Shown: positions 9,981 to 20,830 of the stretch, piece after piece
How the letters are laid out: each line of letters starts with the position of its first letter
Numbering within the stretch: the stretch's first letter is position 1
NCBI RefSeq assembly: GCF_036898095.1
Contig: NC_090746.1
Span: 52,009,098 to 52,073,097, forward strand
DNA: 64,000 nt
Direction: 5' to 3'
DNA from: Palaemon carinicauda
Lineage: Eukaryota > Arthropoda > Malacostraca > Decapoda > Palaemonidae
The notes under the pieces: generated by a model
What the model was told of the DNA's origin: nothing
What the model saw: only the letters and a program-made list of their open reading frames with translations
Databases searched by the model: none
Translations under genes and position numbers: made by a program

Positions 9981-11810
9981 ATGGGTCCTAAAAAGCTTAG
10001 TTTCGGTTCAGGAAGTAGTAGCAGTGGTGAGAAAAAGAGGAATTGTATGCTTTCATTAGAATTTAAGCAGGAAATCATAGAAAAGCATGAGCGAGGTGTA
10101 CGTGTTAGCGATCTGGCTAAACAATATGGCCGGAATATGTCTACGATCTCGACGATCATAAAACAGAAGTCAGCCATTAAATCAGTGAAACCTTCGAAGG
10201 GGATCACGATTATTTCTAAACGTCATAGCCCTACCCTTGAAGAGATGGAACGACTTTTGTTAATATGGATCAAAGACAAGGAGATTGTTGGCAATACGAT
10301 CACGGAAACAATCATTTGTGAGAAGGCCAGCGCTATCTACAGTGATTTGAAGGCGGCGCGCTCTCGGGGTGACGCGGGGGAGAGTTCAGCCGATCATACG
10401 ACGGAGGAATTCAAGGCGTCTCTAGGTTGGTTCGAGAAATTTAGGAAACGGACCGGGATTCATTCAGTTGTTCTTCATGGAGAAGCCTCGAGTTCGGACA
10501 CTAAGGCTGCTAAAGACTTTGTTAAAAAGTTCGAAAGCATCGTGGCGGAGGAAGGTTACGTAGAGCAGCAGGTTTTCAACTGTGATGAAACCGGTCTGTT
10601 TTTGAAACAGATGCCTAGTCGAACGTACATTACCGCTGAAGAGAAGAAAAGGCCTGGACAGAAGCCAATGAAGGATCGGTTGACTCTTGCGCTTTGTGCC
10701 AACGCCAGCGGGGACTGCAAAATTAAGCCTTTGTTAGTTTACCATTCCGAATACCCTAGGGCATTTAAAGCACATAGAATTAATAAAGACCTGCTACATG
10801 TTCTATGGCGTTCTAATTCTAAGGCTTGGGTTACTAGGCATATCTTTGTGGAATAGGTAAACGTAGTTTTCGGCCCTGCTGTCAAGAAGTATCTTCAGGA
10901 GAGGAATTTGCCTTTGAAGTGCTTGCTTTGTTTGGACAATGCACCCGCTCACCCCCCCCCCCCCCCGACTCGAAGATATCATCGACGAATAGAAATTCAT
11001 CAAGGTGTTGTATCTTCCACCGAATACCACCCCTTTCCTCCAGCCCATGGACCAGCAAGTCATCTCTAATTTTAAGAAGCTGTACACCAAGCACTTATTT
11101 AAGCAGTGCTTTAATGTCACGCAAAGCACCAACTTAACTTTGCGTGAATTTTGGATGAGCCATTCAATATCATGCACTGCTTAAAGATCATTGATCAGGC
11201 TTGGGAGGGAGTAACTCGTCGTACCCTGAATTCCGCTTGGAAGAAGCTTTGGCCTGATGCTGTTGCTCCCAGAGATTTCGAAGGTTTTGGCCCCGAGAAT
11301 GAACCTGTGCTTGCCGCCGAGGAAGACGTCGAAGAGATTGTATCCCTTGGCAAGTCCATGGCTCTGGAGGTGGATGAAGATGACATCACCGAACTCGTCA
11401 ATGAGCATCACGAAGAGCTCACCACCGAGGAACTTAAGGAGCTGTAAGCCATGCAGCATGATGAGTTCCAAGCGCAGTTGAGTGAGTCGGAGGAGATCGA
11501 GGAGGTAGGCCAAATCTTAGGTACGGCGGAAATATAACAGATGTTGGCATATCATCAACACGTTGATTTCATCGACAAGCATCACCTACAGAAACTTCAG
11601 GGTTGCCGTGTTGTTGCGCAGTTTGATGATGTTTGCTTAACGCATTTTAGAAAAATCCTCAAAAGCCGTACAAAGCAACTTTCACTCGATAGTTTCTTTA
11701 AAAGATCTTTAAAACGGTCTAGTGATCATGATGAAAAGAAAGAAAGTGAAGCAAAGAAAAGGAAGACGGAATTGAGTGAAAGTGATGAAAAAAAAAATAA
11801 GCAAAGTTAA
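9981..11810 (+). pseudogene. Tigger transposase (DDE, CENP-B/pogo-like), inactivated
   Basis: The likely start is ATG 9981 (MGPKKLSFGSG). An N-terminal psq-type helix-turn-helix (MLSLEFKQEIIEKHERGVRV, SDLAKQYG) is followed by a CENP-B-type DNA-binding region (MERLLLIWIKDKEIVGNTIT to SLGWFEKFRKRTGIHS). The DDE catalytic domain shows all three Asp contexts: FNCDETGLF, CLDNAPAH and TTPFLQPMDQQV. A TAG at 10854-10856 truncates the first 317-residue frame, a 15-base C run at 10952-10966 lies beside frame shifts, and the tail has stops at 11445 and about 11535. The acidic and basic tail ends at 11810. The enzyme would cut and paste its own element; this copy cannot encode it. Confidence 0.92.
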
Positions 11811-12228
11811 GTTAAAGTTCACGTAGTAGTGTAAGTTAGTGTAAGTTATCATACACGTTATCGTACAAAGTCACCGTCCCTACCTCCTCGCTGATCTTCC
11901 GTCTCCTCCTGCGTGGAAGTCCCTACACCTGCGCTGTCCTGTCGCTAAGGTAAAGTGTTACATTACAACCCGTTTTTTATTTATAATTTCATTATTATTA
12001 TTAATTTTTTTGGTTTGTAATATGTATTTATTATACAGTTATTGTATTAATGTCACGTGTAATTATGTGTAGCTATTTATTAAGGATTTATTATGGGTTT
12101 TTAGGCTGAGGAACGAATTAAATCAATTACCATGTATTCTTATGGGAATATTTGCTCCAACATACGTTCGTTTTAACATACAAAGTAGTTTCTGGAACGA
12201 ATTAAGATCGTATGTAGATGTATCACTG

Positions 12229-12247
12229 TATATATATATACATACAT

Positions 12248-12315
<68 letters not shown>
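12229..12315. repeat. (TA)n microsatellite
   Basis: A TA run with a few TACA variants directly abuts the right end of the Tigger element. Confidence 0.93.
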
Positions 12316-12318
<3 letters not shown>

Positions 12319-12789
12319 ATCAGGATAAGACTGTTTATCAGAAATTATAAATTCATTACGGTCACTAAAAGTACAGAGAGAAAGTCATAAGGGAGACAAG
12401 CTATAACAGATGTTTGTGGACCTTGAGTTAAGATCATAAACAGAGTGCCTCAGATTTGAGTTTAATCTGTTCCAGGAGCAATATTGAAACCCAAAATGCT
12501 TGTAAAATAAAAATGTTTTTACTCATAAGAAATGCAGTAAAATTAATTCACTCGATGTATTCCATGCATCCTTAAATACATATTATACAATTATTTTTAA
12601 AGATTTGCAATGTTTTATAAAGAGTAAGGTATAACCTCAAACATGAAAAATGAATACAAATTGAAAGTTTACAATAGAAAATAGACAAATTGACTCTCTC
12701 TTTACCTTTGAGGAGAGTCATGACTGGCGTATGGGAGACAAGAGAGGAAGAGGAGGAGGAGGGGTTTAGTACATGGAGGGAGAATATAA
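12316..12789. other. Unassigned AT-rich spacer
   Basis: No reading frame, terminal repeat or RNA gene is recognised. A purine-rich GAGAGGAAGAGGAGG stretch (about 12740-12765) lies just before the open frame of the LINE and may already belong to it. Confidence 0.5.
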
Positions 12790-14331
12790 TATTGGGAGAG
12801 AGAGATAACAATAGAGGAAGTGAGGAGAGCACTAGATGAAACGAGAGTAGGAAAAGCATCTGGTATGGATGGTGTGAAAGCTGAGATGTTGAAGGAAGGG
12901 GGTGTGACTGTACTTGAATGGTTGGTGAGATTGTTTAATATGTGTTTTGTGTTGTCAATGGTACCAGTAGATTGGGTTTGTGCATGTATTGTACCACTAT
13001 ATAAGGGTAAGGGAGATGTACATGAGTGTTGTAATTCAAGAGGTATTAGTTTGTTGAGTGTAGTTGGAAAAGTGTATGGTAGAGTACTGATTAATAGGAT
13101 TAAGGATAAAACAGAGAATGCAATCTTGGAAGTACAGGGTGGTTTTAGAAGAGGTAGGGGTTGTATGAATCAGATTTTTACAGTTAGGCAGATATGCGAG
13201 AAATATTTAGCAAAAGGTAAGGAGGTGTATGTTGCGTTTATGGATCTGGAGAAAGCATATGATAGAGTTGATAGGGAAGCAATGTGGGATGTGATGAGGT
13301 TATATGGAGTTGGTGGAAGGTTGTTGCAAGCAGTGAAAAGTTTATACAAAGGTAGTAAAGCATGTGTTAGAATAGGAAATGAAGTGAGTGATTGGTTTCC
13401 GGTGAGAATGGGGCTGAGACAGGGGTGTGTGATGTCGCCGTGGTTGTTTAACTTGTAAATTGATGGAGTGGTGAGAGAGGTGAATGCTCGAGTGCTTGGA
13501 CGAGGATTAAAACTGGTAGGCGAGAATGACCATGAATGGGAGGTAAATCAGTTGTTGTTTGCGGATGATACTGTACTGGTAGCAGACACAGAAGAGAAGC
13601 TTGACCGACTAGTGACAGAATTTGGAAGGGTGTGTGAGAGAAGGAAGTTGAGAGTTAATGTGGGTAAGAGTAAGGTTATGAGATGTACGAGAAGGGAAGG
13701 TGGTGCAAGGTTGAATGTCATGTTGAATGGAGAGTTACTTGAGGAGGTGGATCAGTTTAAGTACTTGGGGTCTATTGTTGCAGCAAATGGTGGAGTGGAA
13801 GCAGATGTACGTCAGAGAGTGAATGAAGGTTGCAAAGTGTTGGGGGCAGTTAAGGGAGTAGTAAAAAATAGAGGGTTGGGCATGAATGTAAAGAGAGTTC
13901 TATATGAGAAAGTGATTGTACCAACTGTGATGTATGGATCGGAGTCGTGGGGAATGAAAGTGATGGAGAGACAGAAATTGAATGTGTTTGAGATGAAGTG
14001 TCTGAGGAGTATGGCTGGTGTATCTCGAGTAGATAGGGTTAGGAACGAAGTGGTGAGGGAGAGAACGGGTGTAAGAAATGAGTTAGCGGCTAGAGTGGAT
14101 ATGAATGTGTTGAGGTGGTTTGGCCATGTTGAGAGAATGGAAAATGGTTGTCTGCTAAAGAAGGTGATGAATGCAAGAGTTGATGGGAGAAGTACAAGAG
14201 GAAGGCCAAGGTTTGGGTGGATGGATGGTGTGAAGAAAGCTCTGGGTGATAGGAGGATAGATGTGAGAGAGGCAAGAGAGCGTGCTAGAAATAGGAATGA
14301 ATGGCGAGCGATTGTGACGCAGTTCCAGTAG
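12790..14331 (+). pseudogene. LINE reverse transcriptase with one in-frame stop
   Basis: One continuous frame encodes an RT. Its blocks are KASGMDGVKAEMLK, IVPLYKGKGDVHECCNSRGI SLLS, EVQGGFRRGRGCMNQIF, YVAFMDLEKAYDRVD (first catalytic Asp), GLRQGCVMSPWLFNL, and then LLFADDTVLV (catalytic Asp pair). The frame is interrupted only by TAA at 13456-13458, within the block where related enzymes read LFN-x-(F/Y)-ID. The C-terminus includes RWFGHVERMENG and GRPRFGWMDGVKKAL, followed by TAG at 14329-14331. With a single nonsense codon in over 500 codons, this is a comparatively recent insertion. Its 5' end lacks the apurinic-type endonuclease. Confidence 0.9.
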
Positions 14332-14585
14332 GCCCTGCTGCTTCCTCCGGGGCCTTAGATGACCGCGGAGGTAGCAGCAGTAGGGGAGTCAGCATTATGA
14401 AGCTTCATCTGTGGTGGAAATGTGGGAGGTTGGGCTGTGGCACCCTAGCAGTACCAGCTGAACTCGGTTGGGTCCCTGATTAGGCTGAAGGAACATAGAG
14501 AGTAGAGGTCCCCTTTTTGTTTTGTTTCATTGTTGGTGTCGGCTACCCCCCAAATTGGGGGAAGTGCCTTGGTATATAGATCCAC
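12790..14585 (+). mobile_element. RTE-like non-LTR retrotransposon (LINE), 5'-truncated
   Basis: This contains a reverse transcriptase ORF and a 3' untranslated region but no endonuclease domain, as expected for 5' truncation during target-primed reverse transcription. After the stop (14331) the 3' region contains a CCCCCCAAATTGGGGG hairpin-like palindrome near 14550 and ends about GTGCCTTGGTATATAGATCC (about 14585). The clade is inferred from the RT style (LLFADDTVLVADTEEKL) and the C-terminal GRPRFGWMDGVKKAL block. The left limit is approximate. Confidence 0.8.
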
Positions 14586-14639
14586 CTTGAACAGTAATCA
14601 TTAGAATATTTGCTGCTCATCCTGCCAAAGCCCTATATG

Positions 14640-16110
14640 GGTGATGTATTTCCACAAAATTATGCTGGGTTACCCACATTTTCAACATCCAAAACAAGAG
14701 GTTTGCCACTCTGTCCTCTTCCTCCTCAGATGAAATATCCTCCACTACCTCTGGTTGCTGCTTCTTATACAACACCAGCCACCAGCTGCTTGCAATGTTC
14801 CTGACCACTTCCAACTCCATTGCCTTACCCAAGGATAATTTCATCATCAACTGCCTCCTTTTGCATGGGTTCAAATCCCCCAAAATAACATACTGCAACT
14901 CATTCCTGCTGCAGTTTCCTCTATGCAGAATTGAAGGTTCTCTTGGTGACCCCTTCCCAGATTTTAACAATGATATTTAGGTAGCAGATGATTTAAAAAT
15001 GTTCTTTCAAAAACCCTCAAAGGGTGTACTTGGTCATCTTGATATATCGCTGGATCATTGCCTTCGTGTACAGTTTTTTCAAATTAGGGATCACCGACTG
15101 ATCCATGGGGTTGAGATTTGGAGTGGTACTGGGTGAAAGGAACTTGATTTTGATGTTTATGAATGCATCCATCAGGTCGTCTTCAATGGCCGGAGCATGG
15201 GTAGGAGCATTGTCCGTAAGCAACCAGGCTTCGAGTGGAAGGTTCTTGTCCATTAGGTACTCTATGACCTGAGTACCTAAAACCTCATTTACCCATTTAT
15301 CAGACAAAATGTGTGTCACCCAGGCCTTGTTCTTTGACCTCCACATGACATTGTTGCATTTTTTCCCGTATACATCTTAAAGGCTCATGGATTCTCTTGA
15401 GTAATACACCAGGGGAGGTTTGATTTTGCAATCCCCTTTGGTATTAGAACAGAATAGCAGGGTTAGACTGCCTTTTATGGGCTTTGGACCGGAAATTGCC
15501 TTCTCTTCTACAGTAATGAAGGCTCTTCTGAGCATCTTCTACAACAGATCGGTCTCGTCACATTTGAACACTTGGTGAGGCATGGAAGACTCAGAATTCT
15601 CAAATATTTTGAATTCTACAACGAATACCTCTGCTTTCTTGAAATCAGAGCTCGCAACCTCACCATGCTGCACAACACTATTGAAGTTTTGAAACCAGCC
15701 ACAGCTTTTTTTTTTTAATGTTTCTTTTTCTGCTGACGTACCTGGCTCTTTTTTTTACCAAGGTCAGCATACAAAAACTTCTTATTTTGACAAATTATGT
15801 TCTCAGTTATTGTATTTATTGCTAACTGCTTCTCATCGATCTACATGAGAAGTAAGTTCTTGACATTATCTAGATCACGGGGCCGTTTCATCAATATGAG
15901 TACCCCTTATGCAGCATAAATTGCTTTGATTTCTTTCTTCTTCAGGATTGTGCTTATCATCGACATTTATGATTGTACATTTTTGCCAGGTCTGCCCCAC
16001 ATGTACCTTTATCAGTACTTCACGATGATTTCTTTTCTCACCTCTAAAGTAATCATCTTTCTTTTCCTCTTGATCATCCTTGGGCGTGTACTGTACTGTT
16101 ACTTTTAACT
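14640..16110 (-). pseudogene. Old Tigger-type transposase relic, minus strand
   Basis: Read on the minus strand, the pieces of a Tigger transposase follow in order. About 16060-15990 resembles the N-terminal HTH (MITLEVRKEIIVKY, DLAKMYNH). About 15870-15760 resembles the CENP-B domain. About 15710-15400 reads WFQNFNSVVQHGE...FKCDET. The longest open piece, 15346-15017, reads KNKAWVTHILSDKWV, LLTDNAPTHAPAIEDDL and NPMDQSVIPNLKKLYTKAM, covering the second and third catalytic Asp contexts. The stretch to about 14640 keeps an acidic SSEEEED tail. Many shifts and stops show it is ancient. No terminal repeats were found. It belongs to a different subfamily from the element at 9655. Confidence 0.8.
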
Positions 16111-16114
16111 TGAC

Positions 16115-16604
16115 AATATATAATAGCAATTCCAATTTTATAAAGAACACACGATCACAACGTTATAAAAGAACACTGCCAAAGATAATGTAAGGTAGTG
16201 CTGGTATGAGTACTGCTGAGAAAGTGAAAGAGTTAAGGTCTGAGCAGAGGGTTGGAAGCAAGCAAGGGCAATACAAAATGCCATAAAAATCCCGATAACA
16301 CTGCACAGGTGGCGTCTGGGTGCTGTCCGACTGTGTTCTATGCAGTTCTTGCGGGAAATATTATTTTTCCATTAAGAATACAAATACTGATGGAAATTGC
16401 TTTTCACAGACTGATGAAATGCTCGTACAGTATACTGGATTGAAATTTTATCTTTGTATAACGATTCGCTTGTATCCCAAGCTACTCATAAACCGAGGTA
16501 TTATTATAAACCAAAGTAAAAGTTCTGTAAAGACAAGTTGTATGATGATAGTTACAATTATGTCTTATCCCTCATTGTGCCCACTTTTACATCAAAGCTA
16601 AATG
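16115..16604. other. Unassigned AT-rich sequence
   Basis: No gene or repeat boundary is recognised between the Tigger relic and the 49-bp array. It may include the outer non-coding part of the relic. Confidence 0.4.
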
Positions 16605-17190
16605 AAGTGTGTATTCAAACGGACAACTACTGTAATTGAATACTTAGTAAATAAAGTGTCTATTCAAACAGACAACTACTGTACTTGAATTCTTAGTAAG
16701 TAAAGTGTCTATTCAAACAGACAACTACTGTACTCGAATACTTAGTAAATAAAGTGTCTATTCAAACAGACAACTACTGTACTCAAATACTTAGTAAATA
16801 AAGTGTCTATTCAAACAGACAACTACTGTACTCGAATACTTAGTAAATAAAGTGTCTATTCAAACAGACAACTACTGTACTCGAATACTTAGTAAATAAA
16901 GAGTCTATTCAAACAGACAACTACTGTACTTGAATACTTAGTAAATAAAGAGTCTATTCAAACAGACAACTACTGTACTTGAATACTTAGTAAATAAAGT
17001 GTCTATTCAAAAAGACAACTACTGTACTTGAATACTTAGTAAATAAAGTGTCTTTTCAAACAGACAACTACTGTACTTGAATACTTAGTAAATAAAGTGT
17101 CTATTCAAACAGACAACTACTGTACTTGAATTCTTAGTAAATAAAGTGTCTATTCAAACAGACAACTACTGTACTGTACTTGAATACTTA
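16605..17190. repeat. Minisatellite, 49-bp unit, about 12 copies
   Basis: Units such as GTGTCTATTCAAACAGACAA followed by CTACTGTACTTGAATACTTAG and TAAATAAA repeat with a constant 49-base period; successive GTGTC starts fall at 16607, 16656, 16705 and so on. Copies differ at one to three positions. Each unit holds a small inverted pair (TGTCT/AGACA) and the word AATAAA. The last unit has an added GTACT duplication (about 17170). No coding potential is seen. Confidence 0.95.
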
Positions 17191-17545
17191 ATTTCAATTT
17201 AGAAATTAGACTAAAAAATAATTATCTTCTGAGTAGGAATACCTTAGTGGGGTGAAAGGTTTGTTAAGATTCAGTTTGTGTTTTTAATTACCATGAAAAT
17301 GACTTTGAGATGTTATTTTTGCATGACTATAACCTCATGATAGAATAAGAATTTGTCCTCAAAATATAACCCATCAATGGTATGGTAAGCATGCTATGTT
17401 TTTGTTGTGTATCAAATTGGTTATTATTAGCACTTTTAGTTGTTTAAGCCATGTATACAATTTAATTGGAATAGGTAAAAAACTAAAAATCACCTGTTTC
17501 TTATAAGAATATTATAACTTTTTTTTTTTTTTTTTTTTTTTGCAG
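17191..17545 (+). other. Unassigned sequence ending in a strong 3' splice-site-like tract
   Basis: AT-rich and featureless until a run of 22 or so T residues (17519-17541) followed by GCAG at 17542-17545, an excellent polypyrimidine tract plus acceptor on the plus strand. A simple poly(T) tract, or the tail of a minus-strand retroposon, is an alternative. Confidence 0.4.
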
Positions 17546-17616
17546 GAAGTGCCTCCCAGAATGTTCTTGGACTTCCCGTGTTAGCAGCCCTTGTGCTGGC
17601 GAATCTCTTGTGGTAG
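17546..17616 (+). CDS. Candidate terminal exon of a host gene, hydrophobic C-terminus
   Basis: Immediately after the poly(T)-GCAG acceptor, one frame (phase 1) reads 22 codons, SASQNVLGLPVLAALVLANL LW, and then TAG at 17614-17616. The small-residue start followed by an uninterrupted hydrophobic stretch ending at the stop resembles a GPI-anchor attachment signal, or less likely a single C-terminal membrane segment. Local base composition is richer in G+C than the AT-rich flanks, as expected for an exon. Upstream exons would lie beyond the transposons or outside the window. The gene is not identified; this is an inference from a single short frame. Confidence 0.4.
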
Positions 17617-17941
17617 AGATCATAATTTAGACTTTTAAGATTTGATTTATGCCTCCTGGTTGAGGCATCTGCACGGGGAAGATACAAAAGTCGAGAATAA
17701 GCATCGAATGTTGCTGTCATATTTTTATGTTGAAATTTTGTGTAACTAACCTTTTAGTTATTCCTCATACCAGAATTATTTCCATTGATTCATACCAGTG
17801 ATAAGTTTCTTACTTAGACTGAAATAAGACATTTTTAATTTTATGTTTTTACAGACAAAATTAGATGACTGCATGAAGTATTAATGCAGTGTGTATACAA
17901 ACTTAATATTTATGGTTCGGAGTAGAATTGCTTCTTTGTTC

Positions 17942-17945
<4 letters not shown>

Positions 17946-18005
<60 letters not shown>

Positions 18006-18006
18006 C
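17946..18006. repeat. (TA)n microsatellite
   Basis: About 28 TA units in an otherwise non-repetitive AT-rich stretch. Confidence 0.93.
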
Positions 18007-19265
18007 ACAGCAGTTATGAATATTGTATTTTGTAGAATTTAACCTATAATTTTTTATAAGAAATTTTTTAATATCATGCAGGAGCAGACAATTTGATGTT
18101 TCCTGATTTTATTCATTCAAAGGTCACAACATTTAGTTTACCATTTAAAACCTTTTGGAAATATATCTCAAGAATTTCAATGACTTTATCAGTTTTTGTT
18201 GAGGCATCACCGTGTATGAGGACCAAAAGGTTTTGGTTTCCCCCTCAGCAGAATACTAAGCTTAGTTGATTTTGTGATACATACCAGAATTTCTGTTGAG
18301 TTCCTTTTGAAATATTTTGTAATAAAGGATACACAATGGTTATGTACAATATCATTTGCAGTAATTTTTGTACAGTATTGGAGAGGTATGTAGATTTCAT
18401 TGAAGCAAACACAATTTTTTTTTTTTCAAAATGAGCAATAAGAATTGCTATTTAATGTCCTTAAGTGAATGTAAGACGGTATTCATTAAAACCGTAGCGC
18501 ATGAAAGTGAGGAAGTGGTACATTATATTGCCTGAGGGTTTTGTATTTTTCTTATCCATATTACTGTGGGAAACAATCTGTTTTTAAAGGCTACACAAAT
18601 CAAAGAAAATGTATTTCATTTAGATATTATGAATTGATATGAAGCTTTTATAGCAAACCTTCCTTTGATAATCAAATTTATAACAGAAATAGGCAGACAA
18701 CAGGATGAAACAGTAATTAATAATAACACTTAAATGATTTGATTCATTTATGAATATGATTCATAGGTGGAAAAATCATTAAGGTGACAAATTTCCTAAA
18801 GGCAGGGCATTCAGTTTTACCATAAAATAGGTAAGTATTGGTTGAGATTGGAAACAAAAATATCTAAAGCAATTACATTGCTCCTAAATTCGGCCTTTAT
18901 GGTTCCGCACAAAAGATATGTTTGAAAGAAAATCAAGGAAAAGGGAAATATAATCTGGTTTTAGTTTGTTGAGGTATCATGGAAAGCAAAGATGTAAATA
19001 ATTTTAGTGCTGTACTGTACACAATAACTTATTGACCCCTAGTCCTTCTTGAATATATAATTCTACTGCTTTCATTATTAAAAGTCAGTGTCTGGTAAAA
19101 ATCAGTGTGTCTCATATATGAGACAATATTTTCTTAGGTATGAGCCTTGTAGTTTTGAACTGATGTGAAACCATGTGTGTATACATTTTGAGTACTGTAC
19201 TGGAGCACATTAATGTTTGTGCATAGATTTATGTAGCTGCTAGGATGCAGCTGTGCTTCCCCAGA

Positions 19266-19388
19266 ATGCCTTTTCGGAGGTGTTTCAGTGTTTATGGTGC
19301 CAGTCCCAGTAAAAATAAAGGCATTTCACATTTCCCCAAAGGGCAATATCGGTTTAGGTGTAATTGTGAAAACGCATCTGTTTGGTAG
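19266..19388 (+). pseudogene. THAP zinc-finger-like N-terminal fragment
   Basis: A 40-codon frame from ATG 19266 reads MPFRRCFSVYGASPSKNKG and then ISHFPKGQYRFR, ending in TAG at 19386. The start (M-P, Cys at position 6), the VYG-S-S-K-KGIS segment and HFPK match the beginning of THAP DNA-binding domains. The expected second Cys is Ala and the expected Trp after FPK appears as Cys, so the C2CH finger could not form. It may be a decayed exon or a remnant of a THAP-bearing (P-element-like) transposon. The match is by motif recognition only. Confidence 0.4.
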
Positions 19389-20830
19389 GATCTCGTGTCT
19401 TAACACAGTACATTACTGTTGGCTATATTCTATTTTAGGAAGTTTTATTTTAGCCAAAATACAGTAATTTTTGTTGCATTATAATTTGCAAATAATGTGT
19501 TTTGAGAAACTGTATGACATGAAAAGTTGCTGCCATTTCAAATTCTGTAAAAAATAATTTCATTGCTAAAAAATGTTCTTGCAAAAAAGGTAAATCAAAT
19601 TTAATGTATTAAGAGCACCATTCAATTTGTTTTTTGAAGTTCCATCCCCTTTATTACATCTAAGCTATTACAGGCGAGACCAGAGTGAACCAGTATTGAA
19701 CATTGCGACTGATCTATGTTTTTAATTATGAAATGTTTTTCATTATTGTCATTGCAGTCATTATGGATTGAATTTGCTAAGAACAAGGTGAAGCATGGAA
19801 AATTGAGTGCGTATATGGTAGTTTTTTTTTTCTTTTGCTTTTGTTTTAAAAACTACGCAATCATCTGGATAGAACTGAGGAAGACGATCATTATTTGATT
19901 ATGACTGTAACCTTTATATCCAGGACAAGAGAGTTAAATTATGCTGTGACCATTTAATTATGTAATTATGTGCTTGGACTTATCAATTTGATTATAAAAT
20001 TTGATTATAAAAAAAAGAAAAGTAAGCCAGTTGGTAATTACAGACAGGTATTGAAAATTGCACTTTTGATGTTAAGCAATGGCAAATTTATAAAATAAAG
20101 ACTTAAGGCAGTGTGTTGGCTATTCAAAATCAATTTGTGTAAACAGATTCACTAAAGCTCTTATTAACGATGGCTTGTAAATAATTCACCTTTGAAAGCT
20201 TTTACACATCTCAGCTAATCTGGAAACATATGGTGTGGCATCTTACTTTGCTCTCCATTGGAATGCAGTGTGCTGTGTGCAAGGCTCTTTCAGACAACTG
20301 CATTTGCACTCCATGCAAGATGACCAAGTTCCTAATTGTAGAGTTTATGTTTCTCAATGTTGGTTTTGATTATTTCGTCCAGTTTACATGTTTTTTTAAG
20401 GATGTACCATGAATTTTGATTTAATGTTGGCAAAAGAGAATGTTTATTTCTGTTATTAAGTATGCATTATCCTTGCTATTTTTTTTAAATCGTAACTGGT
20501 TGGGACAGTACAAAATGAGGTAACATTTGGTTTATGGTTTTTCTTAGTTTATAATTTTAAACATTCCAAATTGTCATGTATACTTATAAAGAAATATGAT
20601 CTCTTTTTTTTGTCAGTGGAATGCAGGCTCCTGGTGTTTGAAAAAGTTTTGCATCACAGATGCTTGTATATAGTTTTTATGTACAATAATCTAAGTTCTG
20701 TAAATTAACTTTGTAGGTTGTATTCACTTGAGAGCTATTTTTAAGTGGTTTACCACTGCCCCATGAAGTTTTTATGTTTCCTTTTTAATGATCATCTGGT
20801 AACTCCTCTTCCTAATAAAAAATTAAAAAA

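Larger units (their letters stand above)
17617..20830 (+). other. AT-rich, mostly repeat-free sequence; possible long 3' UTR
   Basis: No transposon coding sequence is recognised over 3.2 kb, the longest such stretch in the window. It contains a (TA)n run, a THAP-like fragment, several AATAAA words (for example 18322 and 20814) and many T-rich tracts. If the exon at 17546 is real, this would be its 3' untranslated region, with a candidate poly(A) signal cluster near 20814. Otherwise it is plain intergenic or intronic DNA. Confidence 0.35.

Noticed and set aside
10803..11513. Minus-strand open frames opposite the Tigger transposase
   Set aside because: They are shadows of the transposase coding strand and show no motifs of their own.
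16605..17190. CRISPR array
   Set aside because: The 49-bp units are contiguous with no unique spacers, and the genome is clearly eukaryotic. It is a minisatellite.
17490..17720. Minus-strand 76-codon frame with a poly-Lys stretch
   Set aside because: The Lys run is the complement of the poly(T) tract; nothing recognisable flanks it.
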